DNA from: Metallyticus violacea
Taxonomy: Eukaryota > Arthropoda > Insecta > Mantodea > Metallyticidae
Direction: 5' to 3'
NCBI GenBank assembly: GCA_030762175.1
Contig: CM060846.1
Coordinates: 307,926,512 to 307,990,511 of the forward strand
Length of the DNA: 64,000 bases
Part shown: in pieces, positions 36,413-49,289 of the stretch
How the letters are laid out: the number at the start of each line of letters is the position of its first letter
Position numbering within the stretch: the first letter of the stretch is position 1
Position numbers and translations under genes: made by a program
The notes under the pieces: model-generated
What the model saw: only the letters and a program-made list of their open reading frames with translations
The model's database searches: none
Told to the model about the DNA's origin: nothing

Positions 36413-38870
36413 AAGTGTATTTCAAGAACGTAAGTAACTACACCGTGGCTGGAATAGACACTAACTTGGTTACTGTAGAGTTGACTGTGAACTTGAATTG
36501 TTTCATTTAGTTTATTAAAAATGCTTTCGCTTCTTCATTTGTTTCTTCCTGAATCCAGAACGTTATATTGGAAGAGGAGGTCCTGTTGAATGGCCATCCC
36601 CTCCTACTACTATACTTTCTGGGAGGGTGAGGGTATTTCAAAACCCCTTTCTGTTGAACGTCTTGTACACTCCTGTATGTAATTGTTAGTACTTTGATTC
36701 AGGATGACCGCGAAGAACGGTATCTAGTCTGAAACTTACTGAAGTTTATCCATAATCTATCGATCGGCCTGAATAGTTGGTCTTGTTGAAATTTTGTGAA
36801 CAATACCACAAAGGTATACTCTAAATGGCATTTCTCATGTAATTGTCTTATATTTAGCCTAAACAAAATAGACGATAGTGCAAATTCTTGTGTTACCTTT
36901 TCAAACTTCATTACCAGGGACGCTTCAATTAAATTGCTTCCGATTCTTATAATAGTGTTACTTCATGTAATTATTTATACCAAAATTACGAAGTTATTCA
37001 TTGTTTACTCTTTATTACAGTTTTTCTTTAATCTTTAGGATTCTTTAACTTCATTTATTTGTTTTAATACCAAAGCCTTCATTTAATCACTCTGTACCAA
37101 ATACAGGTATGTTCCTCTTTTTGTCCTTTAATCGTATTTTTTAAGATCTTAGCGCAAAATTCGCCAAAAATAAATATAAAAATATTCTAATTCTTTGGTT
37201 CTTTCTTTGTTAATTGGCTATGTATTGGCGTTAGTAAATTATTTATTCGTTTTCCCATCAAAGCTTTCATTTAATCACCTTGTATAAAATACATGTTCTT
37301 CTTTTTGCCTTTTTATCGCATTATTTTTAAGGTTTTAGCGTACAATTTGCGCAAAATAAATAAAAAAAATTCTAAATCTTTGGCCCTTTCTTTGGTAATA
37401 TATTACAGATTGGCGTTATTAACACTGTCATTATTTAGGCACTTCATATATGCAAGATTCCTATAGTCTTCTTAATTTTCCAGTTGATAGTAAAATTAGA
37501 AAAAAAAATTGTGCTCTTATTAAATCATGTGTAACCACAAGGAACTGAATTGGCAATGACCTACGATGAAAAGAAACAGCAGAAAAATGCAGATTGACAA
37601 AGTACAAGAATACAGGGACACAAAACATAGGATTCAGGCTTTATAACGAATATTAGTTGTTGGATTGGAAACCGATTATGAATATACGTGCTCACTGAGT
37701 AGTATGTTTGTTAAATAAAAATTTAAATGTGTAATTCGTATATTGTTCTTTTTTACAGTGCGACTATCTGTTGTAGCAGAAAATAAAGGCCACATCTGAT
37801 TAAATTCATACAGTTATAATCGAAATTAATAATTAATGTAAATATGATCTGATGCATGTACGTAATTTGGTATTAAGGGTATTGTATTCATTTGGATAGC
37901 ACCTGTGCTAAATCTTTAGTAGGAGGTAATTTAGTATTTATGTGAAATTACAATACCGAACTGGTGATTAAACTATGGAATGTGCCGTATTAAAGTTTGT
38001 CCCAATGGAATTTAAACGGTTCGAAAAGGGAAGAAAGTAGTCTTGTCACCAACTCGTTTCTTTTGAAAGGACTTAGGAAAATCATTTGCCGAGACACAGA
38101 ATTGCCTTTCTAACTAGCGCAGGGAGAAGTATTATTTAATAGGTAATGGTAACGGTGCATAATGACAATAAGGGAAGAATTCTTTCGAGAAAGGGAACAC
38201 ATGTCAACCTTAGCTGACAGCATATGTTTTACAGCCCGTCTAACAGTAACATATAGACACGTCAACAGGTTTCTGACATGACTTTAGAAACACATAGATG
38301 CTTCTTATTTGTGGCCGAGGCGTAGTCTATCGCGATTATATTGTGTTTAAATTAAATTAGAAAATTAAAGGGATGTCAGATCAGAAATCAGAATATTTAC
38401 GGCAGGAATGTTCGTTCTTAGATTTATTAGTGTGAAAAGATCTTTTAGTAAATATTACACCTCAATCAATAGGAATCTTCCAAAATTGAACAAATCGGAG
38501 CGAGCCTGTATAATTATAGATATTAAGGAAGGATCAATAAAGCAGTTAGAATCGAACCGAGCTCCGTAATTTTGTGGATATATTATTTCGCGGGGGGGGG
38601 TGTTCGTAACAATGCAATAAACTGCACGTCTAATATAATGTAAAAAATAACAAGAGTAATTAGCAGTGATGAGTTAGCAGTTGAGGCTGGAACAGGATTT
38701 TTGAGTGTGAAGAGGGATTAAAGGCGAAGATAATTTAATAAGGTGATTAATGATGGTTTGACAATATTGTAAGGAATTTTGGTATTAGAGGAGAGGACGC
38801 AGATTGAAATAAAAAGTTAATCTCAAGGTTGTATAGGGGATGCAGTCACTGGATTCTAGATTACGGGGGT
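36413..38870. other. AT-rich sequence, no gene seen
   Basis: No gene or classifiable element. Two diverged copies of a stretch with tacaaaatac/atac-tgttc, ttttta-cgcat and atattctaa(at)ctttgg occur near 37100-37200 and 37280-37390, an old local duplication of about 180 bp. A G run sits at about 38592-38601. Confidence 0.4.
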
Positions 38871-39045
38871 GAACGACCTCCTAATCTCCTCTGCAGATCC
38901 CGTCGTCCTCTTCTCGTTCCTCGTCTTCACGCCTCGTTCCCCGCTCCAATTAGTTACGAGGAGGCGAATCTCCTCGCTGCCCTGGTTTAAATTATATTAC
39001 TAGTGCTTTTTGGGAGACGCCTCGGCGCTCCACGGAAAGAAGAAT
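38871..39045 (-). other. Leader of a minus-strand LTR element, with possible primer-binding site
   Basis: Next to the LTR, the minus strand gives TGGAGCGCCGAGGCG at about 39018-39032, which starts TGG as a primer-binding site should. A purine-rich leader follows, with a small inverted repeat cgaggagg/cctcctcg-like stem near 38957-38977. No gag is seen before similarity fades at about 38871. Confidence 0.45.
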
Positions 39046-39714
39046 TGTAAGGGTGAGTCCAAATGAGAACAATGGATCAGTTACAATCACTAGTCTACAT
39101 ATGTTCCTTTATTGAACTACGTTTTATGCCTGGGAAACCACTACTACACTTGGTGCATTCAATTATTTATCTCACTCGGCTAGAATGAAGTTTGCTCAAA
39201 GTAGCACAAGAAATTGAACGGTGAATAACTACCATGTTACTGAATTGAATGTTACTTAAGTCCGTGTTGTAACCACGCGTCTAAGTAATCTGAACACTCT
39301 GACGAATCTGACGACTATGACCCCACTGACTGACTACTGGCTGACCTGACTGACCACTAACCGCGAACTCACGACGTTCCGATGATTTTATTCCAGTTTA
39401 GTCGGTCGGTCTGTCTTCCGACGCCGTTATTATTTAAGGTTCGCTGAAAGTCAAACCTTTTGATTACTGTTCTTTCCTTCTCATTGGTGATTTAAATTTC
39501 GCGTCTTCTAGGCCTTTGTCACTTGTTGCGTTGGTTCTCTGCCCTAACTACGCAACGGATGCCATAGGGGCTGTAATATGTCCTTGAGGAGGAAACTAGT
39601 CTAACGATTCTGAAAAGATTTCTGTTTTTCTCCCCTTGCGTAGCCTTAGGAAGTTCTCCAAGGTTTAATGGTCTTGGGTCAGAGCAAGCCATAAACCATC
39701 ACTCCTCCTTGACA
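39046..39714 (-). mobile_element. LTR, minus orientation
   Basis: On the minus strand the segment begins TGTCAAGGAGGAG and ends CCCTTACA, with TG and CA termini. It holds a TATA-like ttaaataat near 39431-39441 and an AATAAA signal near 39105, giving a U3-R-U5 order and a length of 669 bp. The adjacent sequence on the internal side carries a possible primer-binding site. The part at 39290-39375 is rich in ctga/ctgac repeats. No partner LTR is seen, so this is a lone LTR with a short leader. Confidence 0.6.
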
Positions 39715-40310
39715 ATTTCGTGCAACGCTACTTTCTCTGTAATATCCAGGAAACTGTGAATGCTACGTTCTTGTGAGGATTATATTTGATGCCTATATGA
39801 GTTTTATGAACTTCTGATTAATTTAATTTTGGGGGTAGGGGAAATCCCTGTTTCAAGGCTATTAGTTATGAGTCAATAGTTCGAGACGGAGGAAGGAATA
39901 GTAAGAGCTAATTGGAATAAGTGGGCGTAAGAACAGATAATCAGGATCTGAGTGCGCGAAGTCTGTAGAAAAGGAATAGCGAGTAGTTAGTTAAAGTGCT
40001 CGGCAATTGTGAACCGATAAATATTATCTAGAAGTCAACTGAGATCTTCGAAATATTTCCAAGTCAATACGAACAATCCGATGTTCTTATAATAACAGTG
40101 AATAAATGGTGTCAACTGAGAACTTTAGTGTTTCCCTGTAGTCTGCTAGATGTCCTACCTTTCCCTCTGACTCAAACGAGTCACAAAATTCCAGAATTTC
40201 CCTGAGATAAATATTCCCAAACCCGAAACAAAAGGGCATCCAACCAAGAAATCAAATAATCACTTAATTTCCTCTCCCTAATCTCACGAGTAATGACCGC
40301 ATCCCACATA
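39715..40310 (+). mobile_element. LTR-like remnant
   Basis: A purine-rich gggggtaggggaaa near 39832-39846 could be a polypurine tract before an LTR. An AATAAA occurs near 40093. Downstream is the landmark acgagtcacaaaatt, shared with the LTR tails at 5.4 and 12.4 kb. Borders could not be fixed. Confidence 0.4.
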
Positions 40311-41080
40311 CGGCCCCACTGTGCTATCTAAATACTTTTCATTTATTTTTTAAAATGAAAGTAACTGAAGAGTTTAAATTATATATATATATATATATTA
40401 TGAAAATTCCACACCAATACTTTGGCTTACAAATACAGATATTCTAGTTGAGGAAGTTCGCAAAAAATATTTAAAAACCACTGGAATTTATAAGACTTTA
40501 AAGCAAATTTAATGTGCGGATGTGCACGGAACTGAAACACTCTTTGTGCGTTTAATGTGATTCATAAGATTGTGTTGTTATGCTGGAAGCTGCAGCAGCA
40601 TATTTTAAATAAGGAAGGAAATGCTATTAAAATATAGTTAGGCCTTGCATCACTGACCCCTATAGCTCTCTCTGCATTTGCTCGTACAAAATATATGAGA
40701 TGCCAACGAAAAGTGCTGTTATTTGAACTGAGCTAGGAATCCACCGCAGCTACAGATATTAAACTGCACTGTTAAACATCTGCAGGGCACAAGCCTTAAT
40801 TGCTTGCATCTAAATTTATAATAGTGGTATTAAATTTCCATATCGGACGATATGGCGCTCTAACCTGAAATGAATTAAGTATAAAACTTAATTGTCTGAT
40901 ATGTCCTCCCAGAGGTGCTTTAAAAGAGGGAAAATAGTAAAAATCATGATAATATCTGCACCTAAAAGCGACAGCAATACACTTCGACTCCGTACATTAA
41001 TTTTCATCAGTTAAGTGACTAGGACGAGGAGAACGCTGTGAAGTTATGTCGAGACATATCCTGTTTTACATTAACTGCAT
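40311..41080. other. AT-rich sequence, no gene seen
   Basis: An (AT)n run lies at about 40380-40399. Nothing else is recognisable. Confidence 0.5.
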
Positions 41081-41083
41081 TAA

Positions 41084-42371
41084 GACTGGGGGCCAGTTGC
41101 ATAAAACTTTAACTTGAGTTTAGAGCATAAAATTAATCATCAGTTGTATCTAACTTGAAAAATTTGGTTGTATAAACATTAATCTAAGATTATTTCGTCT
41201 TAACCTCAAATGAAATCTAATTCTGGAAATTTCACAAATTACAACAATTAACTAGAGTTTAGTAATTGTTAAATGACATTTATCAGAGTACAAAAGCATA
41301 ACAACTTCATTTATAAATAAAATGTTGAGTCACATTTATTTTAATTTCATACAGATAAAGTTTCTTCGATGTTTCACTTTTCATTTCCGCGTAATAACAA
41401 CAGAGTTGCATTCAATTATAGGTTATGTTATGCTAAGCTTACGAACGGTATACTGTACAGATTGATGATTATTCCGACATTTCATCCGATGATGAACTTC
41501 ACCGTGTCCCTTTTGAATTTCCTTCGAGAAAAATATTAATTCCTATAACCGAATGACAAATAATGCATAATAGGATTTCGCTTAGCAAAAGTTGTCGAAA
41601 AACTGGAACGAATGATACGTTCTCGGTTACAATCACAAACGAACCGAAATCATATTTTAAATTTCGTGTTCATGATATTAATGTCTTTAAAGATCCATGC
41701 GATAGGGAGCATCTAAACAGTTATTGGATATGTATTTAAGTGGAGAAAACAGCGACTAAAGTCCATAAAGTGACTAGAGCAATTGCAGCTCTGAGACGTC
41801 AGTTCATTAAAATGCTAACCGAAGAGGATGATGCACAGAAAGTGATGCTAGGCTTCCATAACACTCGCAACTTTCCTGGAATTTTAAGTGCTAAAGACTG
41901 CATACATGGGGATAATAATGCAGAAGTCTTAAGAATATAATTGTACTTTTTAGTAATTTCCCCCATGTACATTCTTTATCTTTATTGGAGATCAAATCTA
42001 ATTATTTTCAGTTATTCCCTGATATTTTAGCACCAGATCAATAATAATGTCCTCATATATGCTAACATTTACTGGCATTCGCTTTGACACTTCCTTGTCC
42101 ATGTTTGAAGACATATTGATCATGTGTCAACGAGGCGGGATACTGAATAATCATTGATGTTTTCAGATTTGACAATTGAACATCAACTCACTATAAACAG
42201 GAATTTCCCTATAGTTTCGCGATGTTGTCACACGTTTGACGGTTATTGCAAACTCGAGATTATATGGTCTGAGGTTATTTTTATGTAACAGAAATGATGA
42301 CTAACCTCTAGTTACTTTGAAAATTACAGTTAAAACTCATTTCCAGTTAGCAACTTTTATACAAATGGGCC
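41084..42371 (+). pseudogene. PIF/Harbinger element with truncated transposase (HARBI1-like)
   Basis: The left end ggccagttgcataaaac and the inverted right end ggcccatttgtataaaag are similar termini, and TAA lies just outside each (41081-41083 and 42372-42374), as expected for the 3-bp TWA duplication of PIF/Harbinger. Inside, the plus strand at about 41740-41940 encodes a recognisable part of a Harbinger nuclease: VTRAIAALRRQFIKM, then GFHNTRNFPGILSAKDCIHG, which is the family's first catalytic aspartate region. The frame then ends and the rest of the DDE domain is lost, so it is inactive. Weak coding traces precede it from about 41470. Confidence 0.8.
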
Positions 42372-42374
42372 TAA

Positions 42375-45300
42375 GTGTAGTTATTTTCTGCCTTTTTTTT
42401 TTTTAAAAAAAAAAGTTTTCCTCGACTTGGCAATGAAAATGTTATATTGATCGCGATGAGCTCTGGGCTCTATTCCGTAGTTATTAATATTATTTTACCT
42501 TCCAAAAGTTTGGCAGTGAACACACACTAAGGTGCGATTTTGATAATCGGTAGCTGATTTGTATTTAATGCAACCATTTCCTGAAAATTGTTTTGTAAAC
42601 TGAAAGGGTTAACGTACATAAAATAATTAGCATAATATGGTCTGGAGTTTTTTTGATTCTGTTTGAATAAATAAATCGCAACGATAACACTGTACGAATC
42701 TACTGCCAGCCACAAATAAGCAGTAAAACATTCTTAAATTATGACATGCTAAGCTCCTGTAGTTTGTAGACTTTAAAGGAACCTTTTGACTTTGTAGCAA
42801 ACAGGATCAATGGAGGTTCTTTGTGAGGTTATACACATACAAGCGCGCGCAGTGGCGTGATTCGAATTCTGCATCATCTTCATCCAATTTCCCTAATTTA
42901 GAACACCTGTTCGCTTCACACTGTCATTAACTTCTAGTGCCTTGCCCCGAATGGTTAGAGCCAAATTACATTCACACATTCCCCTTGTCTTCAAGGGTTG
43001 CAGGCCACTTGCGAGTTAGTGCTGGGTTCTCCATCACACCGTGATGGAGTGCTCAGCTTCACGGCCTACTGCATGGCAAATGTGCTACACGATAGTAGCA
43101 GAAGCCACAGTTTGGTGTATTTGCATGGGTGTTCGAGTTAAATTTTTAACTGTTGCACCACCACTCGTTAATCAATGCATGATGCAGTTTCCTGATATTT
43201 TTAAGAGAAACACAAACGTCTAAATCAGTACGGAAATATGTTTTATTAGTTCAAAAAATGCAACAGTGGAAGAAAATACTGGACGGATTTATTTGGAGTT
43301 TAACACGAATCATTTGAAATAAATAACGTTAATATTGCGGAGCGAGATTCTATCAGTTAATCAGTTAATCTTCAAATTTGGCAAATTTGCCGGGAGGGCG
43401 TGTGTACGCCTCGAAGATGGATGAAGAGAAAGAGAATTTTTCAGTCATAGTTATAAGTTAGTTTGTTTACAAAATACGGTCGTGTTAGTTCTTTGGCCGT
43501 ATTTTGGGACAGCCAAGCCATATCCCCAAGCTCTGCTTTCCTTTAAATACAATGTATCGCGTGCAGTGTCCAGAACGAGGATTTTACGATCGTTGTTATC
43601 TTGCTGCAAGCTTTAACTTTTCCCCACTAGATGCAATTCAGATCATATTCCATGACGCCGAAGAATTTTATGATATTGTTTTCGATTATTCTTACTTTAA
43701 ATTTTCACAAAATAGGCAACTTTATTTCTAGATAATCATTCCCAAGTCGTACGAGAACCAACGATGTGTGTCAGAAGGCAGTTCTGACTACACGAATAGA
43801 GCTAAATTTAGATCTTAATTTTCACAGGTATTGAACAGAAATGGACGGAATTAACATTAAATACAACAGTCCCTTTTAAAATTAATCGTGTAAAAATATC
43901 ATGCATTGATATGAACACAATAAACTAGAGCAGGCCTCTAAAAAGATCATTGCTGGAAGACTATTCAGGTTTTCTGATAAACTATGCAATTTCGTTCACT
44001 GAAAAATTTATGTTACAATACATTAACTATATTAAATATTCGCATAAATGTTTTTCTCTCTTATAAGGCAATTGAATAAAAAAAAAAAAAAAACAGTTTT
44101 AAATTGTGAATAATCAGTACTAATTTTTACAGATATATTTTTGAATAAAATATAGTGATAAAATGAACCATACATTTAGATAAAACGTGTAGCTCTTAGA
44201 TACAAAAAGGAGTAAAATTTTCATCCATGTATCTTAAGGTGTTAAAGAGAATAGTGCACCTAAAATATTAAAAGTACAAGTTTCGGAAAGATGAAGTTGC
44301 ATATAATTCTGTGATGGTGAACAATGACTCACATATTCAAAGCATTTTGCATTTTCCTTTCTCTATCGATAAACCTTCTATTATCTGTCGCCATTAGTGG
44401 AATTTTCATACTAACCGCCACTGGTATCCCAAGCTGCGCATATAGTTTAGTTCTGCTGCTACACCCTCTTTTAAAACATGCTCAGTTATACTGAAATGAC
44501 TTCAACATATACATTTTTGGAGATGTGCAATCAAAGTACATGGTGAAAACTTTTAATGGGATTCATGGTGTGACGATGCAGATAATTATCCAAGAGCTCA
44601 TCCTTAAGCAGATCCCTCAAAACGTATATGAAATTCGCACCAAGTATCTGATGCCTAAAGGTGGGGTTGCGCTATATAAAATAAAATTTACCACCCTTCT
44701 GCACCAATGGTGAACACAAAACTATATGCTGGGCGCGCGGTCAGTGCGGCCACCGAATTTTTTCCCTAGTGAAATCTCGGCCACACAATGACTGTGGAGC
44801 GACTTCTCGATGACCCTTATTTTTTAAAACCTGAGAATGTCTAAAATTTTAAGCTAAAAAATGGACCCTAACAACTACTGAAGCGGTTTTAATGGTCGAT
44901 GTTGATGTTGTTGTTGAATATTTATCCGGGGGTCCTGCTTCGTACCCTGGGCCTTTGAGGGGCCCGAAGTTACCTTTTGTCTTCTCGTAGTCACGGGAGA
45001 AGAGAGATGAAAGGGAACGGTTCAAATCACATGACAATTTGTTTCATTAAACGCCTAGAAATATTTATTCACAAGATACTTGTTGTCGGCTACCTGGTTC
45101 GTTACCTCTTTGATATTAACGCCATGAGCTCTCTACATACGCTGTCAGAAATTGCATCTACCGCCCTAACACCACATTGTGTGTCTCTTGTCTTTCGCTT
45201 GCCTACTGTATCTGGGACTACGTCCTGGTAATTACCGTACTGTACAGACCTGGGATTGCATCACCTTCCACTTATATACTAAATTCAAAGTGTTCCTACG

Positions 45301-45800
45301 TGTTCGTGAGAGTTCACGGAGTTCACGGACTAGCGCCCACAGATTCTGAGCCTTCAAAATATTGAAATATTATTGGTGAGCTCGTGTGCTTCCAAACCGC
45401 TCACTTTAAATTCATCAACTCTTTGGCTCCTCATTGGGGAGCTCATGATCATTCGATGTAATGACGTCATCGCCAACACCTGTCCCCTTTCTAACTTTAA
45501 CGAAATTCAGCATCTCCAGCAACTGAAGATACAAAGAACCCATTGTTCGTTTCATACCGGACACCTGCATGCACCCAGTTTTGTCACAATAGAGAGGCTT
45601 ATTACTGGAGCCATTATCAATAAGTCAGAGCACAAGAGATTACAACAGGCAACCCTTTCCCTCTCAACAAGGAGGTATGCGTCCAGGTAGCGAAATACAT
45701 TTTTCTAATACATGAAATGTTATTGCTTGTTACTACAGGATATATAACATTTAATAATCATTACTATTTAAATTATATAAATACATTCACTCTCGGGCAT
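42375..45800. other. Mostly unclassified, no supported gene
   Basis: About 3.4 kb without a recognised gene. The part from 42840 to 43200 and a GC-richer stretch at 44720-45690 may be old retroposons. A (poly-A) tract lies near 44079-44093. At 45311-45325 there is a direct repeat of AGTTCA spaced by three bases. Confidence 0.4.
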
Positions 45801-45801
45801 G

Positions 45802-46080
45802 ACCACCAAGGGTGGCCGAGGTCGTTAAGGTGCGGACTCGTGACCGGGAGGTCTAGGATTCGATGCCCACCAGGACCGTCCTCCCTGACTGAGGTTTTTT
45901 CAGGTTTTCCTCATTCCTCATAAATGGCAAATGCCGGGGAGATACTCTAACGCTTGGCCTGGAACGCTTGCTTTCTTAAAAAATCCTTTCCCTGTTTACC
46001 ATTTCATCACTTATATTACCAGTGTCCACCGTCTGTGGTGTCTTAACAGTTAAAACGGGCTTTAAACACTGTTATAAAAC
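45802..46080 (+). mobile_element. SINE-A copy
   Basis: Head ggtggccgaggtcgttaagg with a decayed B-box (ggattcgatgcc at 45856-45867), then ctgactgaggttttttcagg, caaatgccggggagata and a final block with gtctgtggtgtcttaacag. It is more diverged than the 17.4-kb copy. The flanks ctctcgggca and ctttcggaca may be a worn target duplication. Confidence 0.87.
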
Positions 46081-46084
46081 AACT

Positions 46085-46411
46085 TTCGGACAGGAAATGG
46101 GTGTTAGAACCTGTCACACTACCCAGTATCCTTACATACCAATTTCATGTAAAGAAGCAGGTGTAATGAAATTAATGAGCACTAGTATATGCGAGAAGCT
46201 AATATTCTTACAGGCTATAAAATTATATAATAAATTATTATTTGAAGAAATTATACTGTCATAAACTGGGGCGGTATATTCTGCTCTCGTTTATCTAATG
46301 AAATTGCATCAACTACGATACTATACCTATATCTTTTCTAACAAAATTTTGAAGAAGTAGATTATTCGGGAACCAAACTAGAAAAATATTTCTTTGTGAG
46401 TACTCGTTCTG

Positions 46412-46457
<46 letters not shown>

Positions 46458-47580
46458 TCTAATATTTTACATTGTTATTAAATAGTCTTAAATTCCTATA
46501 AAATAAACTAAAGAGAACCTTACTTTAAACTATTTTTTGAAATTTATAGACAACGTTTTAACAGTATTCAGCGAAGGAGGTAATGTTACACAGTAATACG
46601 CTAACCGCCTGATTTGGATATACTACAATGTGCTATAATACTAAAAATGTTGACTTCATTATTCATTCGAGGTAAACTGGTTAAAACATGCTCTCGGTCA
46701 TCTCATACAAAACTTAAGGCTGCACTGTTTACACATTAAAGTCTTTCTATGCATATCTAAAAATAAATATGTTTACTTTAGGAAAAATGGACATTGCACT
46801 GAGATTCTCCTGGCATAATTTGGTAGTGAAACTTTTCGCTTAAGTGCTAATCGTAATAAACGGATAATTTTGAAAGTATTACAGATCAAGAGCAAAATTT
46901 GCCTTATATAAGTTGAGCTTTAGAAGATTCTGGAATATGAATGTCTCTAGTTGAAAGCAGTAAACAAGGCCCGTGTCTCTGAAATGAAATTAAATTGACT
47001 TTTAGCGCTGTAGGACAGTCTAAATTTATACAAATGACAATAATTAAAACTGGAACGCGACTGCAGCCATTTGCAAGGGAAATTACCTTTATACTGTTAT
47101 ACAGAAGACATAAAATTTTCTTCGCGGATAATGCTAGAAACCATAAAGAAAGAAAGTGAACCCTTGAGAATAACAGCGGAGGCAAAGCAGTACCTCAGTG
47201 GAATCACACTCTAAAAGCAGTTAGTGAACACTTAGTTGAGGAATAACATTATAGGTGGTTTAATTTCTGCCACAAGGTGCACAGGATCTTAAATTTCATA
47301 CTAAAGCACGCATTTTCTACTTCAATTCTGAAAATCCTAAATCTGTAAATCTATTAACCAAACTTGAGCATAGCTGGTTAGGACATAGCTGTCAACCAGA
47401 TACGTATGTAGAAGATAAGCATTAGGTAAACCATTCTAATTGAGAGAGATTCCAGAAAGAGAGAGACATCACAATAATTATATTCCATGAAAAGCAAATG
47501 GAATATTTTGTTCAAAGTTGTCTGCCATTGCTCAGATGTCTAAATTGTTGAAACAGGATATTACAAATAGAAAGCGACCC
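46085..47580. other. AT-rich sequence with (TG)n microsatellite
   Basis: (TG)18 or so lies at 46419-46454. No gene is seen. Confidence 0.6.
46419..46454. repeat. (TG)n microsatellite
   Basis: About eighteen TG units after a short AT run. Confidence 0.95.
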
Positions 47581-47581
47581 A

Positions 47582-48050
47582 ATGAACTATGAACCAACTT
47601 GCGGGGTTTTGCCTCCAGAGAGAGCGGTGTTCGTTGCCGTCTGCGGGTATAATAGAGTGGCTCTGATAAAACCATACAATAGTTCTCTTCACTATTTTAA
47701 AAGGATTTACTTATCAACTTTATTAAAGAAAATGCTGAAACGGTCTATCGTCCACACATTTTTGGCCTCTCTTTATAAACCTGTTCGCAACTCTCTGTTG
47801 TTCACATTGAGTATTTCTTTCTAGGCATTTTTTAAAAGTCTTCCATGGCATGTGGGTTTGTCTTGTATAACGTATTGTTAATGTACCCCAGAGATAAAAC
47901 TAAATAACCTTTGTAATTCTGAAACATACTTTCAATTTCTTTCAGCAAAATATTCGCTGTATGAGTTGTGGCACACTCTTGCTGAAAAAAGGAAATATCA
48001 TCTTCTTGTCAATTAATTCTCTGAAGAAAAAAAAAAGAGATAAATTATAT
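47582..48050 (-). pseudogene. DDE transposase C-terminal relic, minus strand
   Basis: Minus-strand frames match the catalytic half of an insect DDE transposase. FFQQECATTHTANILLKEI at about 47950-48010 corresponds to the F-x-Q-D-G-A-x-x-H-T-A motif, with the catalytic aspartate lost here. LYKTNPHAMEDF near 47840-47875 corresponds to the segment after the third acidic residue, and a C-terminal piece follows to about 47720. The outer 60 bp match the relic at 9.6 kb. Stops are frequent and the copy is dead. Confidence 0.75.
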
Positions 48051-48084
48051 TTAAGTGTGCTACAGCTATTTTATATGGCTTTAA

Positions 48085-48335
48085 CTTGAACAATTTAGTA
48101 GCTTTTTGTGGCCTCTTCGGTCCCCAGACCTAACCACTTCGATTTTTATCTGTACGGTAATTTAAAAAATACCTTATACAAGACAAACCCACATATCCTG
48201 AAAAAATTGAAATCAAATATCTGGCAGAAAATTGCCAGCATTACTTAACGTCAACTATAGCGACGGTGTTTTAAAGAGGTGTCGAAAATGTATGGATAAT
48301 GACGATGGACATTTTCAGCACCTCCTTTTATAAAG
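48085..48335 (+). pseudogene. DDE transposase C-terminal relic, plus strand
   Basis: Plus-strand frames from the same family as the neighbour at 47.6-48.0 kb, but facing the other way. LRSPDLT at about 48120-48140 is the third-acidic-residue region, then TRQTHIS and, in shifted frames, AENCQHYLTSTIA and a final RCRKCMDNDDGHFQHLL. The 18-bp word tacaaga-caaacccacat occurs here (48174) and inverted at 47849, showing the common origin. It is interrupted and inactive. Confidence 0.75.
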
Positions 48336-48339
48336 TTGG

Positions 48340-49285
48340 CAAGTAAAACTTTTTAAAATAGTTAAGGATGACAGATGGCAATGAATGCAAGATCTACCCT
48401 ATTGGCAAATCACGGAAAGTTTATAATAGTTCATTGGATCGCTCTGTGTATTAATGGTAAAACAGTTCATCTGCTTCCCAGTAGCTACAACTAGGATGTG
48501 GAAAGTAATAAACTTTATGCAAGGATTAAATTACAGTTTTAGAAGTTTCTCTGCATGCAATAAGTTCTTTTCTTGGAGTACAAAAATTCTAGACCAATTA
48601 TATACTTTTATATTTAAAAATATATCGTTAATTAGAACCACTGCTTCTCTTGTGATCCTGACATATTAATAATTAATATCCTTATTATTACACGAAGTAA
48701 CTTCTCGAAAGTACCTAGTAAATTATCCACAAGATTTTATCTAATTATCTAGTTCTTACAGTCAATAAATGGTATACGTAAAGTCTTTAACTGGAAAACT
48801 CTAAAAGAGAAAATACTGACAGCATTGAGCATAACTAAAGTTGTTACATCTACTTAGCCATTGCGACAGTTTAACACATTACCTAGGTATTTTAGATAAT
48901 TTCCTATGCCTAAGTAAAGGTGGGACAGTAAATGAAGTTTTTAGCTTTTTACCTCTATTAGGGTCTTTATTAATTATTAAACAACATACTGCACTAAAAA
49001 TATAATATCACATTAGTCTTTACTTACCGTAATTTTCTTAGCGATCTCTAACAATAATTTGAATTCGAGAGAGAAAAAAAAACTGATGATATTTTTCCTT
49101 AAATGGTAATGTTATTACAGTGTTTAGAAATTAAAATATTTAGATTTTAATATTTGTTGTAGTTTCGCGCTATCCCGAGGAAAACTAATTTACAAACTTT
49201 ATAATTACAATATTCTACGCCATATTTTAGGTTATTGTTGAAGTCGACAGCTTTAACGTAGTTAAGTGGTCTTTGGTTATTCAAT
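48340..49285. other. AT-rich sequence, no gene seen
   Basis: Nothing recognisable. Confidence 0.5.
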
Positions 49286-49289
49286 CCTT

